NCBI GenBank assembly: GCA_028290465.1
Contig: JAQGJU010000146.1
Span: 1 to 64,000 of the forward strand
Reading direction: 5' to 3'
Length of the DNA stretch: 64,000 nucleotides
DNA from: Xanthobacteraceae bacterium
GTDB taxonomy: Bacteria > Pseudomonadota > Alphaproteobacteria > Rhizobiales > Xanthobacteraceae
Part shown: positions 8,697 to 15,946 of the stretch, piece after piece
Layout: each line of letters starts with the position of its first letter
How positions within the stretch are numbered: the stretch's first letter is position 1
The notes under the pieces: generated by a model
Told to the model about the DNA's origin: nothing
What the model saw: the letters and a program-made list of their open reading frames with translations, nothing else
Database searches by the model: none
Position numbers and translations under genes: made by a program

Positions 8697-10762
8697 GTTC
8701 GTTCGTGGCCGCCAGCGAGCAACGTAATTCAGCGTCGTCCGGACGGTCGCGGCGCGGGCTGCGGCCGAATGTCGTGCAGCTCGTGCGCGCGTTGCCGATC
8801 CGCTGGCGCATCCTGTCGATCGCCGGACTGAACTCGTTCGTTGTGTTGATGCTGGCTTGGCTGATCTGGGACGGCGCCAAGGTGCTCAGCTCCGCGTGGG
8901 ACGATGTGCGGCAAGTACGACAGTCCGACCGGGTGCTGGCGCTGCTGGAGGGCGAGGCCGGCCGCCTGCAGAACCTCATCCATCGCTATATCAACCAGCC
9001 AAGCCCGGAAATTTTCGCTGAAATTCTGCTGCTGCGCGAAGCCGTGCTCGGCACATTAAGCAGCCGGGCCTCGACGGACCCGATGCTGTCCGGCTCCGTC
9101 GCCGAACTGGAGCGCGTCACCGAGCAATTTCTCGACGGCTTCGGCGATCTGCGGGTGATGCAGGCCACCATCGCCAGCGCCTATCAGGAGCAGGTCCTCA
9201 CGCCATCAAAGGAAATGGCCGGCCTGTACGCCATCATCGACGGCGCAATCGGCCGGAACGACTCGCTGTTGTCGCCGGCGCTCGGCAAGTCGCGCGAGTC
9301 CTTCGCCGCTGCGCTGGTGGCGGCCAACGTGTATTACCTGTCCTACACGGCCGATGCCGCGGACGATGCACGCAAGAACATCGAGACGATCGAGAGAACC
9401 ATTCCGGTGATGATCGATCTCGCCGAGCACGACCTGCAGCGCGCCGCCCTGGTCAAGCTCGGCGAACGGGCGGCTGCGTTGCGCCAAGGCTTGATCGATC
9501 TGGCCGAACATTTCGGCCGCCGTACCTTTCTGCTGCGCACCGGGATCGACGCCAACCAGGCGGCGATGATCGCCGCGATCGACAAGCTGTCGGTGCAAAT
9601 GCGCCAGCGCGAGCAGCAGGCGCAGTCGACCTTCGACCAGGCGCTGCGCGACATCTACCGCAAGGTCGCGTTCATCGCGCTGTTGTTCCTGGCCATCATC
9701 ATCATCGCGGGCGTGATCATCGCGCTCAGCGTTCGCCTGCCGTTGCAGGAACTGATGACCGCGATGGGCGCCATCACGTCGGGCAATTACGACCGGGAGG
9801 TCCAGGGCACCAATGCGACGGACGAGGTCGGCGAGATGGCGCGGTCGGTCGAAGTGTTCCGCGACAACGCCATCGCCAAGCGCAAGGCCGAGGACGAGTT
9901 GCGGGCCTCCAAGGAAAAGGCCGAAAATGCGCTGACCGAACTGCGCGAGGCGCAGCAGAACCTGATCGACGCCGAGCGTCTGGCGGCGCTGGGTGGGCTC
10001 GTCGCTGGCGTGGCCCACGAGGTCAACAACCCGATAGGCATCAGCCTGACGGTGGCGTCCAGCTTCGCGCGGCGCTGCGAGAATTTTTCCGCCGAGTTGA
10101 AGTCCGATGCGCCGCTGCGACGGTCGCGGCTGGAGGAATTCATCGAAGGCAGCCGCGATGCCGCGCAGCAACTGGTCGGAAATCTGCAACGTGCTGCCGA
10201 GCTGATCCAGTCGTTCAAGCAGGTCGCGGTCGACCGCTCGCATGCCGACCGGCGTCAGTTCGACCTGCGTGAGGCGACCGAGCAGATCGTCGCCAGCCTG
10301 CGTCCTGTTCTGAAGAAATCGCGGCTTAGCGTGTCGATCGATGTGCCGGCCGGCCTTGTCGTCGACAGTTATCCGGGCTCCTATGGGCAGGTGTTGACCA
10401 ATCTGTTTCTCAATGCCGTCACCCATGCTTTCCCGGACGGTCAGAGTGGCGTCGTGTCGATCGAGGCCAAGCCGCTCGGGGCCGACGACGTGCAGATCGT
10501 GATTTCGGACGACGGCGTCGGCATGACGTCCGACGTGTTGCGCCAGGCCTTCGATCCGTTCTTCACCACCCGCCGCAATCTCGGCGGCACCGGGCTCGGG
10601 CTGCATATCGTGTATAATCTGGTATCGCAGCAGCTCGGCGGCAGGCTCGGGCTTGATTCTCGGCCCGGCCACGGCACCACATTCCGGATGACCTTGCCGC
10701 GGGTTGCGCCGCGCCAGTCGACCCCGACCCCGACCCCAGCCGCAGCAGATTTGAACCGCTAA
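8693..10762 (+). CDS. membrane sensor histidine kinase (HAMP-HisKA-HATPase)
   Basis: The 689-residue protein has TM1 at about 40-60, a periplasmic helical domain of about 260 residues, TM2 at about 323-346, a HAMP domain (NATDEVGEMARSVEVFRDN), a coiled coil, and HisKA with the phosphoacceptor His442 in VAGVAHEVNNP. The ATPase domain shows the N box (NLFLNAVTHAF), G1 (DDGVGM), F box (FDPFFTT) and G2 (GTGLGLHIV). A Pro/Thr-rich tail (TPTPTPAA) ends the protein. The start codon overlaps the stop of the DctP-like gene, which fits sensing through a periplasmic binding protein. The HAMP-proximal part resembles TorS-like and other binding-protein-linked kinases in general layout only. There is no receiver domain here; the partner receivers are in the next two genes. 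Confidence 0.93.
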   Translation: MSSFVAASEQRNSASSGRSRRGLRPNVVQLVRALPIRWRILSIAGLNSFVVLMLAWLIWDGAKVLSSAWDDVRQVRQSDRVLALLEGEAGRLQNLIHRYINQPSPEIFAEILLLREAVLGTLSSRASTDPMLSGSVAELERVTEQFLDGFGDLRVMQATIASAYQEQVLTPSKEMAGLYAIIDGAIGRNDSLLSPALGKSRESFAAALVAANVYYLSYTADAADDARKNIETIERTIPVMIDLAEHDLQRAALVKLGERAAALRQGLIDLAEHFGRRTFLLRTGIDANQAAMIAAIDKLSVQMRQREQQAQSTFDQALRDIYRKVAFIALLFLAIIIIAGVIIALSVRLPLQELMTAMGAITSGNYDREVQGTNATDEVGEMARSVEVFRDNAIAKRKAEDELRASKEKAENALTELREAQQNLIDAERLAALGGLVAGVAHEVNNPIGISLTVASSFARRCENFSAELKSDAPLRRSRLEEFIEGSRDAAQQLVGNLQRAAELIQSFKQVAVDRSHADRRQFDLREATEQIVASLRPVLKKSRLSVSIDVPAGLVVDSYPGSYGQVLTNLFLNAVTHAFPDGQSGVVSIEAKPLGADDVQIVISDDGVGMTSDVLRQAFDPFFTTRRNLGGTGLGLHIVYNLVSQQLGGRLGLDSRPGHGTTFRMTLPRVAPRQSTPTPTPAAADLNR

Positions 10763-10801
10763 GCTTTGAACCACTAAGCTTCGAACCACTGAGCTTTGGA
10801 C
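10751..10801 (+). repeat. 15-bp tandem repeat, three copies plus a partial
   Basis: The unit TTGAACCACTAAGCT occurs at 10751-10765 (one mismatch), 10766-10780 (exact) and 10781-10795 (two mismatches), with a partial fourth unit from 10796. The stop codon of the sensor kinase lies inside the first unit, and the array fills the gap before the next gene at 10809. In any one frame a 15-bp unit also adds 5 codons per copy, so copy-number change would not shift the frame. It could be slippage-generated filler or a site affecting spacing between the two genes. Confidence 0.85.
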
Positions 10802-10808
10802 CGTCAAA

Positions 10809-12548
10809 ATGGCACCATCCGACGACATCATCCAGTTGATCGAGGACAGCGGGCACGCGCCGTCGCCGGTCACGAATGCCAAGCGCTGGAAGATCGCCGT
10901 GATCGACGATGACCCGGCGGTGCATGACGGCACGCGGTTCGCGCTCAGCGACTACACGCTGCACGGCCAGGGCCTGGAGATCGTGTCGGCGTTTTCGGCC
11001 GCGGAGGGCCGGGCGTTGATGCGCGTGCAGCCGGACATCGCGGCGGTGCTGCTCGACGTCATCATGGAGACGGATGCCGCCGGACTCGATCTCGTCGAGT
11101 TCATTCGCAACGAACTCAAGAACGAGACGGTACGCATCATTCTGCGCACCGGCCAGCCCGGCCAGGCGCCGGAGCGCCGGGTCATCATCGACTACGACAT
11201 CAACGACTATAAAGCGAAGACCGAACTGACGGCCGACAAGCTGTTTACGTCGCTGACGGCGGCGCTGCGCTCCTATCAGCAATTGCAGCGCATGGTCGAA
11301 ACCCGGCGCGGCCTCGAGATCATCATCGATGCGGCGTCTACACTTTACGACTTCAAGTCGATGCAGCGCCTTGCCGAGGGCGTTCTGACGCAGATCGCGT
11401 CGCTGCTCAATGTCGACTGCGCCGGCATTCTGGTGCTGCGGGACGGCGGCAAGGCCGAGGGCGGATTTTCGGTGCTGGCCGGTTCCGGCTGCTACAGCCG
11501 GTTCATCGGTGCGCACGATCCGAAGGCGTTCGACGAGGAATTGCGGCAACTGGTCGAGGCGGCCTTCCTGCGCCGTCAGCATGAATTCAAGGCGCGGCGT
11601 TCGGTGCTTTACATCCGCACCGGCAGCGGCCGCGAGGTCGTGGTGCTGCTGGAGGCCGAGAAGCACCTGTCCGACACGGACCGCGCGCTGGTCGAAATCT
11701 TCGGCAGCCGGTTGTCGATCGCCTTCGACAATGTGATCCTGTACGAGCAACTACAAGAGGCCAATACCAAGTTGGAGGAGCGCGTCACCCAGCGCACCCG
11801 CGACCTGACATCGGCCAACCGCCGGCTGTCGGCGCAATGGTCGCGGCTGCAGCGCGCCAATGCCTTCAAGAGCGAGATCCTCGGCACCGTCGCCCACGAC
11901 CTGAAGAATCCACTCGGCGTGATTCTCGGCCGCACCGAGATGGTCAAGGAACTGATTCATGCGTCCGGATCGGCCGACAACGTCACCGCGCAGGTCGATC
12001 ATATCCGCGATGCCGCCAAGCGCCTGACCTCGATGGTCGACAATCTGATTTCCGACGCGATGGCGGACGCGCTCGACATCACGATCCGCCGCGAGCCGAT
12101 CGACCTCGCTATCCTGGTGAAAGAGGTGGCGGCCGCGAACCAGCCGCTCGCCGCTAAGAAGGAGCAGGCCATCACAGTGTCGGCGCCTGCCGCTCACATC
12201 GCGATGTGCGATGCCGACCGAATTCGCGAAGCCATCGACAATCTTCTGAGCAATGCCATCAAATACAGCCCGCTCGGCGGCCATATTGAGCTTTTGGTAT
12301 CGCGCGACGAATCCGGCACCACGATCCAGATACGCGACGAGGGGGCGGGCCTGTCGCCCGAGGATCTGTCGCGCCTGTATGGCCGTTTCCAGCGCCTGTC
12401 GGCCAAGCCGACCGCCGGCGAAAGTTCGACCGGTCTCGGCCTGTCCATCGTCAAACGCATCGTCGACCTGCATGGCGGCTCGATCGATGCGGAAAGCGGC
12501 GGACCCGGGCTCGGCACAACCTTCATCATGACACTGCCGGCCGCATGA
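10809..12548 (+). CDS. receiver-DUF3369-type histidine kinase hybrid
   Basis: The 579-residue soluble protein has an N-terminal receiver (about 28-150; VIDDD acidic pocket, Asp83 phosphoacceptor, K in DYKAKTE). A GAF-like DUF3369 region follows (about 160-310), then a coiled coil, HisKA with His363 (GTVAHDLKNPLG) and an HATPase_c domain (N box DNLLSNAIKYS, G1 DEGAGLS, G2 STGLGLSIV). It has no TM segment, so it acts as a cytoplasmic relay: it can accept phosphate from the preceding membrane kinase at Asp83 and signal onward to the OmpR-type regulator whose ATG overlaps its stop. The order kinase, receiver-kinase, response regulator suggests a multistep phosphorelay (inference from gene order). 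Confidence 0.92.
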   Translation: MAPSDDIIQLIEDSGHAPSPVTNAKRWKIAVIDDDPAVHDGTRFALSDYTLHGQGLEIVSAFSAAEGRALMRVQPDIAAVLLDVIMETDAAGLDLVEFIRNELKNETVRIILRTGQPGQAPERRVIIDYDINDYKAKTELTADKLFTSLTAALRSYQQLQRMVETRRGLEIIIDAASTLYDFKSMQRLAEGVLTQIASLLNVDCAGILVLRDGGKAEGGFSVLAGSGCYSRFIGAHDPKAFDEELRQLVEAAFLRRQHEFKARRSVLYIRTGSGREVVVLLEAEKHLSDTDRALVEIFGSRLSIAFDNVILYEQLQEANTKLEERVTQRTRDLTSANRRLSAQWSRLQRANAFKSEILGTVAHDLKNPLGVILGRTEMVKELIHASGSADNVTAQVDHIRDAAKRLTSMVDNLISDAMADALDITIRREPIDLAILVKEVAAANQPLAAKKEQAITVSAPAAHIAMCDADRIREAIDNLLSNAIKYSPLGGHIELLVSRDESGTTIQIRDEGAGLSPEDLSRLYGRFQRLSAKPTAGESSTGLGLSIVKRIVDLHGGSIDAESGGPGLGTTFIMTLPAA

Positions 12549-13291
12549 GCCAGTCCCAGCACATTATCGTCGTCGATGACGAGGCACCGGCCCGCGAAAT
12601 GGTCGGCGACTATCTGCGTATGCATGGCTTCGCGGTGATGCTGTGCGACGGCGGCGTCAGCCTGCGCAAGGCGATCGACGTACAAATGCCGGATCTGATC
12701 GTGCTCGATCTCAACATGCCCGAGGAAGACGGCCTGTCGATCATCCGCGATCTGAAGCAGCGCACCAGCATTCCGATCATCATGCTGACCGCGACCGCGA
12801 GCCCGATCGACCGGGTGGTCGGGCTCGAACTCGGGGCCGACGACTATCTGGCCAAACCCTGCGAACTGCGCGAATTGTTGGCCCGGGTGCGCTCGGTGTT
12901 GCGCCGGACCGCGCGGCCGGTCGCGGCGGCGCCATCAGCTCCGATTCCGGCGGCGTCGGCGGCCGAGCCGCCGACTCTGGTCCGTTTCGGCACCAAATGG
13001 CTGGATGTCGATGCCCAGGCGCTGCGCGACGACGATGGCAACGAGCACCCGCTGACCGCCTCGGAATACGGATTGCTGAAGGTCTTTGCGGCCAATCCGA
13101 AGCGGGTGCTGTCCCGCGAGCGACTGCTAGACCTGGCCAATGCCCGCGACGCCGAGGCGTTCGACCGGGCCATCGATCTCCGGATCATGCGGATTCGGCG
13201 CAAAATCGAGCCCGATCCGGCCCATCCGACGGTCATCAAGACCGTCCGCGGCGGTGGCTACGTATTCTCTCCCGGTGGGGAAAAACCATAA
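12545..13291 (+). CDS. OmpR/PhoB-family response regulator
   Basis: The 248-residue product has an N-terminal receiver (VVDDE acidic pocket, phosphoacceptor Asp55 in LIVLDLNMPEEDG, T in MLTATAS, K in YLAKPCE). An Ala/Pro-rich linker joins it to a C-terminal winged-helix Trans_reg_C domain (LTASEYGLLKVF, SRERLLDLA, DRAIDLRIMRIRRKIE, TVRGGGYVF). It overlaps the preceding kinase gene by 4 nt (ATGA) and closes the DctP-kinase-hybrid-regulator operon. A rho-independent terminator follows at 13305. It is the DNA-binding output of the cassette. Targets are unknown; uptake genes for the sensed ligand are likely elsewhere. Confidence 0.95.
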   Translation: MSQSQHIIVVDDEAPAREMVGDYLRMHGFAVMLCDGGVSLRKAIDVQMPDLIVLDLNMPEEDGLSIIRDLKQRTSIPIIMLTATASPIDRVVGLELGADDYLAKPCELRELLARVRSVLRRTARPVAAAPSAPIPAASAAEPPTLVRFGTKWLDVDAQALRDDDGNEHPLTASEYGLLKVFAANPKRVLSRERLLDLANARDAEAFDRAIDLRIMRIRRKIEPDPAHPTVIKTVRGGGYVFSPGGEKP

Positions 13292-13304
13292 CGGGTAGGG
13301 GTAA

Positions 13305-13326
13305 GGGCCGTTTCGGCCCGATTTTT
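13305..13326 (+). terminator. rho-independent terminator of the DctP-kinase operon
   Basis: A perfect stem GGGCCG-ttt-CGGCCC is followed directly by GATTTTT, 13 bases after the stop codon of the OmpR-type regulator gene. This is a textbook intrinsic terminator for the upstream operon. Confidence 0.85.
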
Positions 13327-13338
13327 CCCATTTTAAGA

Positions 13339-13379
13339 CCAATTGTTTCGTGGCGACTCCGGCCGACGAAACAATTTGG
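13339..13379. promoter_or_regulatory. near-perfect inverted repeat upstream of the sigma factor gene
   Basis: CCAATTGTTTCGT (13339-13351) and ACGAAACAATTTGG (13366-13379) are reverse complements apart from one extra T, with a 14-nt spacer. No T-run follows, so it is not an obvious terminator. It sits 122 bases upstream of the sigma factor start and could be an operator or an RNA structure in the sigma leader. A possible ECF-type promoter, TGAAAC at 13388-13393 with CGCAAA 15 nt later, lies just downstream, but this match is weak. Confidence 0.45.
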
Positions 13380-13500
13380 TGTCGGGATGAAACCATTTCC
13401 CGCCTATACGCAAAAATGCGGAAACCGACCGGGTCTATCACTCCCATCACACGACGCGTCGCCTTGAACGTTTCTCGGTGGCGCACCCAGGGAGGGCACC

Positions 13501-14115
13501 ATGCAGACCGTTTCCACCGTTACCGACATCGCTTCGAAGCGGACCTGGGCGGCCATGCAGGACACCACCGACGAGGCGCTGATCGCGAGCATTGCGGCGG
13601 GCGACAAGCGCGCCATGCAGATGCTGTTCGGCCGGCATAACGTGAAGGTGTACCGGTTCATCCTGCGCATGGTCAGCCGCGAGGCGCTGGCCGAAGACCT
13701 CGTCAACGAAGTTTTCCTGGACGTCTGGCGTCAGGCCGGCCGTTTCGAGGGCCGCTCCAAGGTTTCGACGTGGCTGCTCGCCATCGCCCGCTTCAAGGCC
13801 CTGAGCGCGCTGCGCCAGCGCCAGGACGGCGAACTCGACGAGGACGCGGTCGCGGCGATCGAAGACACCTCCGACAATCCGGAAGAGACCCTAGTCAAGC
13901 AGGAGCGCGCCACCCTGATGCGCAAGTGCATGGATCAACTGTCCAGCGCGCATCGCGAGATCATCGACCTCGTCTACTATCACGAGAAGTCGGTCGAAGA
14001 AGTCAGCGAGATCATCGGCGTGCCGCAGAACACCGTGAAGACCCGCATGTTCTATGCCCGCAAGCGCCTCGCCGACCTGCTCAAGGAGCAGGGCATCGAC
14101 CGCCTCGCGTCGTAA
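13501..14115 (+). CDS. ECF-type sigma-70 family RNA polymerase sigma factor
   Basis: The 204-residue protein has a region 2 (about 40-110; LFGRHNVKVYRFILRM, AEDLVNEVFLDVWRQ, FKALSALRQRQ) and a region 4 (about 140-195; MDQLSSAHREIIDLVYYHEKSVEEVSEIIGVPQNTVKTR) with the usual HTH. The start at 13501 is preceded by GGGAGGG. The long N-terminal segment before region 2 (about 25 residues) is slightly unusual. No anti-sigma gene adjoins it: the next gene is a convergent acetamidase and the previous one a terminated operon. Its regulation is therefore either by a distant anti-sigma factor or by transcription, perhaps through the inverted repeat upstream. Confidence 0.92.
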   Translation: MQTVSTVTDIASKRTWAAMQDTTDEALIASIAAGDKRAMQMLFGRHNVKVYRFILRMVSREALAEDLVNEVFLDVWRQAGRFEGRSKVSTWLLAIARFKALSALRQRQDGELDEDAVAAIEDTSDNPEETLVKQERATLMRKCMDQLSSAHREIIDLVYYHEKSVEEVSEIIGVPQNTVKTRMFYARKRLADLLKEQGIDRLAS

Positions 14116-14142
14116 CACCGCCATTCAGTACAAGACGGCACG

Positions 14143-14181
14143 GGCGTAGCCGGATCCCCTGGATCCGGCCACGCCTGTTTT
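14143..14181. terminator. terminator between sigma factor and acetamidase genes
   Basis: A 15-bp stem with one mismatch (GGCGTAGCCGGATCC, loop CCT, GGATCCGGCCACGCC) is followed by TGTTTT on the plus strand. It lies 27 bases after the sigma factor stop and 14 bases before the end of the convergent acetamidase gene, so it can serve both. Confidence 0.8.
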
Positions 14182-14194
14182 CGTACCCGCTATG

Positions 14195-15649
14195 TCAGGC
14201 CTCGCTGCCGGCGAAGATGTCCTTGCGGATTACCGCGTGGACGCCCCAATTGCCGTCGACCACCTGGGTGATACCGAAATCGACCCCGACCGTGATCAGC
14301 GAAATCGCCTCGTCCTCGGTCAGCTTTTTGGTGGTCATCAGGAACTTGCGCATCTTGCGGAACGCATCGCGCAGCGCGAGATCGACCGACGATTTCGAAT
14401 AGATCTCGGACTGCGCCTTCGGTCCCAACTCGGTCAGGTAGTTGGCAAACGAGAAACCGTGCACCAGCCATTCGTTCTGGGTTTCCAGCATCGGATAGTC
14501 GAGCTGCTCCAGCGCGGTGCCGCCGAGATCGGCCTTCTTGTGAAGGATGATCTGGAACGTGCCATTTAGCGAACATTCGATCGCTGTGCCGCATAGCTCG
14601 GAATCGCCCTGCGACGCATGGGGGTCGCCGACCGACAGCAGCGCGCCCGCCACTGCGACCGGGTAATACATCGTCGCGCCTTTGCCGATCCGCCAATTGT
14701 CGATATTGCCGCCGGTGTAGCTCGGCGGGATCGAATCCACCATGTCGGCTTCACTGGGCGCGAGGCCGATCACGCCGAAATGCGGCCGCACCGGAATGCG
14801 CACGCCTTTGAGAATGCCGTGGTTTTCCTTGACGGTCGCGTGGTCGACCGGCACGCCCGGATAGTCGATGGTTTTGTGAACCACGCCGGACGGATCGGTC
14901 TGCGGCGTCCATTGGAAATTATAGACCGCCTGCGCCCAGTTGCGGCTGCCGGTGACGTCGACCTCGTAGATCGTGATCACCTCGCGCTGTTTCGGTTCGG
15001 TGAGCAGATCCTTGTAGTGGAAGCCCCACCAGGCGGCGGCGTTCGACCCATAGGCCTTGCCGGGATATTTCGCGTTGCCGCAGGGCCGCGGCGTCACGTC
15101 GATGATGCGCAGTTCGATCACGTCGCCAGGCTCGGCGCCGCGCACATAGACCGGTCCGGTGCAGATATGCACGCCGAGGCCTTCGCCGGCACCGCGACCG
15201 AACAGCGAGGCGTCCATCGGGCCGGCGCCGCGCCGGTTGACGCCCTTCTTTTCCTTGGTCCACAGGAACACGCTCTCGGCACCCGGATCGCCCTTCACCA
15301 TGCGCTCGGCGTCGTCATTGGCGTGATGGGTCAGCGCCTCGATGGTGACGATGTCGCCCGAGTCGATCTCGACTTGCGGCTTCAGGTTCTTGCTGAAATA
15401 GCCCCAATGCACCGTGTCGGCGGTCGCCGGCAGATGATGATAGGCGCGCTTCGCCGGTTGGCGCGCGGCGGCAGCCTGCGCCATCGCGGGCGTGACCAGC
15501 GAGATGCTGCCGGCGCTGAGCGCCGCGGCGCCGCCCGCCGCCGCGAAGCTCGATTTGAGAAACGAACGGCGTTCGTGGTCGAGCGTGTCCTTGAACTGCC
15601 GGTGGTGCGTCTCAAATTCCGGGCAATTTTTATCGTCGCCTGCGCACAT
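14195..15649 (-). CDS. Tat-exported acetamidase/formamidase family protein
   Basis: The 484-residue product carries a Tat-type signal with Arg27-Arg28 (HERRSFLKSSF) and a hydrophobic Ala-rich segment ending near AMAQA. The rest is the FmdA/AmdA fold (PF03069 type): DTVHWGYFSK, DIVTIEALTHHANDD, RRGAGPMDASLFGRGAGEG, GVHICTGPVYVRGAEPGD, SNAAAWWGFHYKD and VDFGITQVVDGNWGVHA. Family members hydrolyse short amides such as formamide or acetamide to the acid and ammonia. The start at 15649 was chosen because GAGGAGA lies 7 nt upstream; the longer frame upstream has no supporting site. Its closest visible relative is the C-terminal domain of the divergent neighbour. Export suggests that it works in the periplasm, probably with a folded metal-bound active site (inference). 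Confidence 0.9.
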   Translation of the reverse strand: MCAGDDKNCPEFETHHRQFKDTLDHERRSFLKSSFAAAGGAAALSAGSISLVTPAMAQAAAARQPAKRAYHHLPATADTVHWGYFSKNLKPQVEIDSGDIVTIEALTHHANDDAERMVKGDPGAESVFLWTKEKKGVNRRGAGPMDASLFGRGAGEGLGVHICTGPVYVRGAEPGDVIELRIIDVTPRPCGNAKYPGKAYGSNAAAWWGFHYKDLLTEPKQREVITIYEVDVTGSRNWAQAVYNFQWTPQTDPSGVVHKTIDYPGVPVDHATVKENHGILKGVRIPVRPHFGVIGLAPSEADMVDSIPPSYTGGNIDNWRIGKGATMYYPVAVAGALLSVGDPHASQGDSELCGTAIECSLNGTFQIILHKKADLGGTALEQLDYPMLETQNEWLVHGFSFANYLTELGPKAQSEIYSKSSVDLALRDAFRKMRKFLMTTKKLTEDEAISLITVGVDFGITQVVDGNWGVHAVIRKDIFAGSEA

Positions 15650-15946
15650 TTTAGTCTCCTCGCGAAGTTCTGGCGAATGCTCACGGCGCTTCAGTCTGCG
15701 CGCTGGCTTGATCTCCAGCAATGACCGGGAGCGCACAGTTTCTTGTCGCGGCGCCTGCTGGCCGGCGGCGTCATGTTTTTGTGCGTCTGAGGTCAAAACG
15801 GTCTGGACTGGCCCGACCTACGATTGGTCATGCGGCAATCCGGGCGGCTGCACATTGCCGTCGCAAGATAATAAGTGCAGGCTTGGGTGCCGGGCCGACC
15901 ATAGAGCCAATGCGTTGCGCTGTTTGCGCGACGCCGTGGGGGGACT
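15650..15946. promoter_or_regulatory. divergent control region between the two acetamidase genes
   Basis: This gap of about 300 bases must hold the promoters of both divergent genes. A CTGCAC/GTGCAG inverted pair lies at 15848-15853 and 15875-15880, about 70-100 bases upstream of the AraC-acetamidase start. A purine-rich GTGGGGGG precedes that start. AraC proteins normally bind direct repeats of about 17 bp; I do not see a convincing pair by eye. Confidence 0.4.

Noticed and set aside
9206-10933. Minus-strand frame of 575 codons opposite the sensor kinase
   Set aside because: Antisense shadow of a confidently assigned kinase; no motif and no ribosome-binding site.
13388-13414. ECF-type promoter TGAAAC-N15-CGCAAA before the sigma factor
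   Set aside because: The -10-like part matches poorly and spacing is short; mentioned only as a weak possibility.
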